The notes under the pieces were generated by a model, which saw only the letters and a list, made by a program, of their open reading frames with translations, ran no database searches and was not told the DNA's origin. A stretch of 64,000 bases of DNA from Theropithecus gelada (taxonomy: Eukaryota; Chordata; Mammalia; Primates; Cercopithecidae): NCBI RefSeq assembly GCF_003255815.1, contig NC_037673.1, positions 160,558,793 through 160,622,792 on the forward strand. The letters run 5' to 3'. Position 1 is the first letter of the stretch; the number at the start of each line of letters is the position of its first letter. Below are positions 59,717-64,000 of this stretch, piece by piece. The translations under genes and the position numbers were made by a program.

Positions 59717-60483
59717 TCTCTGATGGTAGTTTGTATTTCTGTGGGGTCGGTGGTGATATCCCCTTTTTCATTTTTAATTGCGTCGATTTGATTCTTCTCT
59801 CTTTTCTTCTTTATTAGTCTTGCTAGTGGTCTGTCAATTTTGTTGATCTTTTCAAAAAACCAACTCCTGGATTCATTGATTTTTTGGAGGGTTTTTTGTG
59901 TCTCTATCTCCTTCAGTTCTGCTCTGATCTTAGTTATTTCTTGCCTTCTGCTAGCTTTGGAATGTGTTTGCTCTTGCTTCTCTAGTTCTTTTAATTGTGA
60001 TGTTAGAGTGTCAATTTTTGATCTTTCCTGCTTTCTCTTGTGGGCATTTAGTGCTATAAATTTCCCTCTACACACTGCTTTAAATGTGTCCCAGAGATTC
60101 TGGTATGTTGTATCTTTGTTCTCATTGGTTTCAAAGAACATCTTTATTTCTGCCTTCATTTCGTTATGTACCCAGTAGTCATTCAGGAGCAGGTTGTTCA
60201 GTTTCCATGTAGTTGAGCGGTTTTGATTGAGTTTCTTAGTCCTGAGTTCTAGTTTGATTGCACTGTGGTCTGAGAGACAGTTTGTTATAATTTCTGTTCT
60301 TGTACATTTGCTGAGGAGTGCTTTACTTCCAATTATATGGTCAATTTTGGAGTAAGTACGATGTGGTGCTGAGAAGAATGTATATTCTGTTGATTTGGGG
60401 TGGAGAGTTCTATAGATGTCTATTAGGTCTGCTTGCTGCAGAGATGAGTTCAATTCCTGGATATCCTTGTTAACTTTCTGTCT
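59717..60483 (-). repeat. Gap-flanking copy 2 (767 bp)
   Basis: Begins at the first base after the gap with 'tctctgatggtagtttgtat', as copy 1 does at 58553, and ends at 'ctttctgtct', as copy 1 does at 59319. Sequence beyond 60483 continues the normal L1 ORF2 N-terminal region. Confidence 0.95.
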
Positions 60484-60954
60484 TGTTGATCTGTCTAATG
60501 TTGACAGTGGAGTGTTGAAGTCTCCCATTATTATTGTATGGGAGTCTAAGTCTCTTTGTAAGTCTCTAAGGACTTGCTTTATGAATCTGGGTGCTCCTAT
60601 ATTGGGTGCATATATATTTAGGATAGTTAGCTCTTCCTGTTGAATTGATCCCTTTACCATTATGTAATGGCCTTCTTTGTCTCTTTTGATCTTTGATGGT
60701 TTAAAGTCTGTTTTATCAGAGACTAGTATTGCAACCCCCACTTTTTTTTGTTCTCCATTTGCTTGGTAAATCTTCCTCCATCCCTTTATTTTGAGCCTAT
60801 GTATGTCTCTGCGTGTGAGATGGGTCTCCTGAATACAGCAGACTGATGGGTCTTGACTCTTTATCCAGTTTGCCAGTCTGTGTCTTTTCATTGGAGCATT
60901 TAGTCCACTTACATTTAAGGTTAAGATTGTTATGTGTGAACTTGATCCTGCCAT

Positions 60955-61037
60955 TATGACATTAACTGGTTATTTTGCTCATTAGTTGATGCAGTTTCTT
61001 CCTAGCCTCGATGGTCTTTACATTTTGGCATGTTTTT
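60955..61037 (-). mobile_element. L1 inter-ORF sequence at the 5' limit of the inverted segment
   Basis: 'ctggttattttgctcattag', 'ttgatgcagtttcttcctag' and 'tggtctttacattttggcat' lie just 5' of ORF2 in L1PA. The inverted cDNA ends here, so ORF1 and the 5' UTR were never copied. The junction to the sense part is at about 61037/61038. Confidence 0.85.
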
Positions 61038-62067
61038 GCAATGGTGCTGGGAAAATTGGCTAGCCATAAGTAGAAAGCTGAAACTGGATCCTTTCCTTAC
61101 TCCTTATACGAAAATTAATTCAAAATGGATTAGAGACTTAAATGTTAGACCTAATACCATAAAAATCCTAGAGGAAAACCTAGGTAGTACCATTCAGGAC
61201 ATAGGCATGGGCAAAGACTTCATGTCTAAAACACCAAAAGCAACGGCAGCAAAAGCTAAAATTGACAAATGGGATCTAATTAAACTAAAGAGCTTCTGCA
61301 CAGCAAAAGAAACTACCATCAGAGTGAACAGGCAACCTACAGAATGGGAGAAAATTTTTGCAATCTACTCATCTGACAAAGGGCTAATATCCAGAACCTA
61401 CAAAGAACTCAAACAAATTTACAAGAAAAAAACAAACAACCCCATCAAAAAGTGGGCAAAGGATATGAACAGACATTTCTCAAAAGAAGACATTCATACA
61501 GCCAACAGACATATGAAAAAATGCTCATCATCACTGGCCATCAGAGAAATGCAAATCAAAACCACAATGAGATACCATCTCACACCAGTTAGAATGGCGA
61601 TCATTAAAAAGTCAGGAAACAACAGGTGCTGGAGAGGATGTGGAGAAATAGGAACACTTTTACACTGTTGGTGGGATTGTAAACTAGTTCAACCATTATG
61701 GAAAACAGTATGGCGATTCCTCAAGGATCTAGAACTAGATGTACCATATGACCCAGCCATCCCATTACTGGGGATATACCCAAAGGATTATAAATTATGC
61801 TGCTATAAAGACACATGCACACGTATGTTTATTGCAGCACTATTCACAATAGCAAAGACTTGGAATCAACCCAAATGTCCATCAGTGACAGATTGGATTA
61901 AGAAAATGTGGCACATATACACCATGGAATACTATGCAGCCATAAAAAAGGATGAGTTTGCGTCCTTTGTAGGGACATGGATGCAGCTGGAAACCATCAT
62001 TCTTAGCAAACTATCACAAGAACAGAAAACCAAACACCGCATGTTCTCACTCATAGGTGGGAACTGA
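61038..62067 (+). pseudogene. L1PA ORF2 C-terminal segment (sense)
   Basis: An open frame with no stop (upstream-extended ATG at 61030) reads WCWENWLAISRKLKLD to the natural ORF2 end FSLIGGN at 62067. It includes the Cys-rich motif CWRGCGEIGTLLHCWWDC. It begins exactly where the inverted part stops (LFN/WCW), so the two parts together cover ORF2 without visible loss or overlap. Alone it lacks endonuclease and RT domains. Confidence 0.93.
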
Positions 62068-62302
62068 ACAATGAGATCACTTGGACTCAGGAAGGGGAAC
62101 ATCACACACCGGGGCCTATCATGGGGAGGGGGGAGGGGGGAGGGATTGCATTGGGAGTTATACCTGATGTAAATGACGAGTTGATGGGTGCAGCAGACCA
62201 ACATGGCACAAGTATACATATGTAACAAACCTGCACGTTATGCACATGTACCCTACAACTTAAAGTATAATAATAATAAATAAATTTAAAAAAAAAAAAA
62301 AA
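62068..62302 (+). mobile_element. L1PA 3' UTR with internal A-run
   Basis: The 3' UTR runs from 'acaatgagatcacttggact' to 'acttaaagtataataataat' and an A-run ending at 62302. The AATAAA near 62276-62283 is the element's own weak signal. 62123-62144 is four G-runs separated by A. Confidence 0.92.
62123..62144 (+). other. Potential G-quadruplex in L1 3' UTR
   Basis: GGGG-A-GGGGGG-A-GGGGGG-A-GGG: four G-runs with single-A loops. This guanine-rich tract is a known feature of L1PA 3' UTRs. Confidence 0.8.
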
Positions 62303-62905
62303 GAACTAAAAGTATAACTACTATTTGATCCAGCAATCCCACTACAGGCTATCTACCTAGAGGAAAAGAAGTCACTGTATGAAAAAGATACTTGAATATG
62401 CATGTTTATAGCAGCACAAATTGCAATTGCAAAATCCTGGAACCAACCCAAATGCCCATCAATCAACAAGTGGATAAAGAAACTATGACTTATATATACG
62501 ATGGCATACTACTCAGCCATAAAAAAGAATGAATTAATGGCATCTGCAGCAACCTGGATGACATTGGAGACTGTTATTCTAAGTGAAGTAACTCAGGAAT
62601 GGAAAACCAAACATCATATGTTCTCACTGATATGTGGGAGCTAAGCTTTGAGAACACAAAGGTATAAGGATGATACAATGGACTTTGGGGACTTGTGGGA
62701 AAGGGTGGGAGGGAGGCAATGGGATAAAAGACTATAAATAGGGTACAGTGTATACTGCTTGGGTGATAGGTGCACCAAAATCTCACAAATCACCACCAAA
62801 GAATTTACTCATATAATCAAACACTACCTGTACCCCAATAACCTATGGAAAAATCAAAATAAATGAAAATAAAAGGCTTGAATAGACACATCACAAAAAA
62901 AAAAT
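62303..62905 (+). mobile_element. Probable 3'-transduced segment (older L1 3' end plus flank) with poly(A)
   Basis: 62303-62875 is the sense 3' end of a different, older L1: 'aaaagtataactactatttg', 'accaacccaaatgcccatca', 'tggaaaaccaaacatcatat', 'gggtacagtgtatactgctt'. The next 20 bases match no L1 I know. AATAAA at 62868-62873 is 21 nt before A10 at 62895-62904. The target-site duplication follows directly. It therefore looks like read-through RNA from the source locus rather than a separate local L1. Confidence 0.75.
62868..62873 (+). terminator. Poly(A) signal used by the read-through L1 transcript
   Basis: AATAAA, with a second one at 62858-62863, 21 nt upstream of the terminal A-run. 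The spacing is normal for cleavage and polyadenylation. Confidence 0.7.
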
Positions 62906-62922
62906 AATAATCATGAGTTTTA
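62906..62922. repeat. Right target-site duplication of the composite L1
   Basis: 'aataatcatgagtttta', identical to 56976-56992, directly after the terminal A-run (one T between). Confidence 0.9.
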
Positions 62923-63234
62923 CAACTGTCTAAAAATAGACCAGTGATTAACCTTGAAATATGATTGTTTCTTTTTCACTGGTGTCAGTTAATGGGTTTT
63001 TTGGACATGGCCAACATCACCAGACAACTTTGTCTATCTTACTGTCACACTCAACCAAACACTGGGATATCTAAATGACACAATAACGTGGTGTGTCTTA
63101 GTTCCACCCTAGGCATCAAGGGAAATGCCATTTCATCACTTTCTTATAGTCCTGTAACAGCCTTGTCTCCCCTTTTCATCTGTGCCCTGAAGAAACTAGG
63201 GTGTTCTTTTCTTAAACTATAAAAGAACCCATAT
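62923..63234. other. Unique sequence
   Basis: Nothing recognised. Confidence 0.4.
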
Positions 63235-63785
63235 TGTTATCTTAGTCAACACTCATCAGTAGCCTTTTATCACTCTTGGGATAAAATCCAAACTCCTTCC
63301 CACAGCCTACATGGCCCTCTGGAAGTTGATCCTTGCCATTCTGTCTACTCTCTGATCTCCTCTCCTGATATTTTTTCCTTGAACACTAAGTTCCAGTTAT
63401 CCTGATCTTCGTGCTTTTTAAACATACCAAGTTCATGTCTTACCCAGGATCGTTGTACTTTTTCTTTCTCCTAGAAGGCTTTTTACAGATTTTCAAATAC
63501 CTTCCAAAGTCTTGTCCTCAAGATGTCTGCCAATACGTTACCTTATCTCCTTTGAAATACCTTCCTTGACCACGGTCTCTAGAATACCCCCCGTTTCCCC
63601 ATTCCTCCCCATTACCCTGTTTCTTTTCATGGTATTTACCACTACCTGCAATTTTAATAATGTTGTTATTCATCTCTTTTCATCTGTTTCTTCTGCCAAA
63701 ACACAATCTATAGAAAGGCAAAGACTTTCAGCATTTTGTTTATGGCTACATCTCTTTAGCCCGAGCCTAGAGCAGTGAGAGAAGC
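63235..63785 (+). mobile_element. L2 LINE 3' end (sense)
   Basis: 'tgggataaaatccaaactcc', 'cacagcctacatggccctct', 'ctgtctactctctgatctcc', 'cctttgaaataccttccttg', 'accctgtttcttttcatggt', 'atttaccactacctgcaatt' and 'cccgagcctagagcagtg' are the sense L2 3' region in correct order. One of the best preserved L2 copies here; the ORF part is frameshifted. Confidence 0.9.
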
Positions 63786-64000
63786 AGCTCAGAGAAAGTA
63801 GGCAGTCAAGAACAGGAATGATCTAAAACAAAGCCTACCTTGTATTTGTAAGTCATAAATATCACTTGATCGCAGAGGGGAGTAACCTCAAAATGTATTA
63901 TTTGAAAACCTAAAAATCATATTTTTTTTGTTGTATAGTTGACCATGCTTTAATTTTCATAAAGATGGCACCTACTCTATTGATGCTAATTTACCTATTT
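63786..64000. other. Unique sequence to window end
   Basis: Nothing recognised. Confidence 0.4.

Larger units (their letters stand above)
56993..60954 (-). pseudogene. L1PA ORF2 (endonuclease-RT) in the inverted segment, cut at the inversion
   Basis: ORF2 starts at 60954 (MAGSSSHITILTLNVSGLN) and stays open to the inversion edge near 57000, where LFN is followed by flank-encoded residues and a stop at 56896. Endonuclease residues are visible: N14, E43 in CCIQETHL, GDFNTPLS and SDHSAI. RT shows KKSPGPDGFT and FADD (minus strand of 57682-57693). The C-terminal Cys-rich domain is missing here because it lies on the plus strand at 61038-62067. A 397-N gap with duplicated edges interrupts the middle and lengthens the apparent frame by 388 codons. 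It cannot yield full-length ORF2p. Confidence 0.93.
56976..62922 (+). mobile_element. Composite L1PA insertion: 5'-inverted L1 with probable 3' transduction
   Basis: The 17-bp direct repeat 'aataatcatgagtttta' at 56976-56992 and 62906-62922 encloses everything between. From the left: inverted ORF2 sequence (56993-61037), sense ORF2 end and 3' UTR with A-run (61038-62302), an older L1 3' fragment plus 20 bp of other DNA (62303-62894) and a terminal A10 (62895-62904). The 3' UTR reads 'gacgagttgatgggtgcagc' and 'taacaaacctgcacgttatg', which I place around L1PA4-L1PA7. I infer one retrotransposition event with twin priming. Confidence 0.85.

Noticed and set aside
59252..59791. Open frames of 161-179 residues across the N run
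   Set aside because: Most of their length is unknown bases; they are shadows of L1 ORF2.
58676..60178. Two near-identical 112-residue frames (58676-59014, 59840-60178)
   Set aside because: They are antisense to L1 ORF2 and duplicated only because of the gap-flanking copies.
56896..60954. A 1352-residue continuous open frame on the minus strand
   Set aside because: It is L1 ORF2 lengthened by an assembly gap and a duplicated 767-bp segment, and its last ~30 residues come from flanking DNA. It is not a host gene.
62303..62905. Considered as an independent older L1 insertion
   Set aside because: Its only target repeat partner lies beyond the L1PA at 56976, and the L1PA has no target repeat of its own; one event explains both. 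The alternative stays open until an outgroup is checked.

Overview
The window is non-coding primate nuclear DNA. The organism is indicated by Alu elements of several ages (AluJ-, AluS-, AluSc- and AluY-like), an L1PA-type LINE with a readable ORF2, and old L1M, L2, MIR, hAT, Tigger and MaLR relics. That set points to a catarrhine primate (human, ape or Old World monkey). The 397-base run of N with duplicated edges points to a draft assembly. I found no exon, promoter, CpG island, tRNA or rRNA gene, CRISPR array, or any protein-coding gene other than LINE remnants. All family names come from my own recall of repeat sequences; nothing was searched.

Layout. 1-5.7 kb: an old L1 3' end, an Alu fragment, a purine-rich tract, MIR relics and AT-rich unique DNA. 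5.7-13 kb: ancient L1 and L2 remnants and MIRs. 13-28 kb: full-size Alus (13.4, 16.9 and 25.1 kb), a degenerate 20-bp minisatellite (16.1 kb), an MLT1-like LTR (21.2 kb), two long antisense L2 relics, and an L1M relic hit by a hAT element and microsatellites. 28.8-36.5 kb: a near full-length antisense L1 of intermediate age. Inside it lie a 922-bp ERV-derived insert shaped like a retrotransposed retroviral transcript and a 320-bp internal duplication. 37.9-40.2 kb: an L1M relic with a nested Alu and a second L1 3' end. 43-43.9 kb: a MER2 transposon split by a MaLR LTR and ending at a GT repeat. 50-53 kb: an L1M split by a Tigger element, a tandem duplication and an L2 relic. 56.2-63.8 kb: an AluJ, a MIR, a 5.9-kb composite L1PA insertion and an L2 3' end.

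The most informative objects are three. (1) At 56976-62922, one 17-bp target-site duplication encloses a twin-primed (5'-inverted) L1PA plus about 590 bp of extra 3' sequence with its own poly(A) signal and tail, which reads as one insertion carrying a 3' transduction. (2) The assembly gap inside that L1 is flanked by two equal-length 767-bp copies, so it is probably an unmerged overlap. (3) At 31701-32622, the ERV-derived insert has R-U5-PBS-leader-U3-R order and 22-bp flanking repeats, as expected for a viral transcript mobilised by L1. Nothing here amounts to a new gene system; the interest lies in insertion mechanisms.
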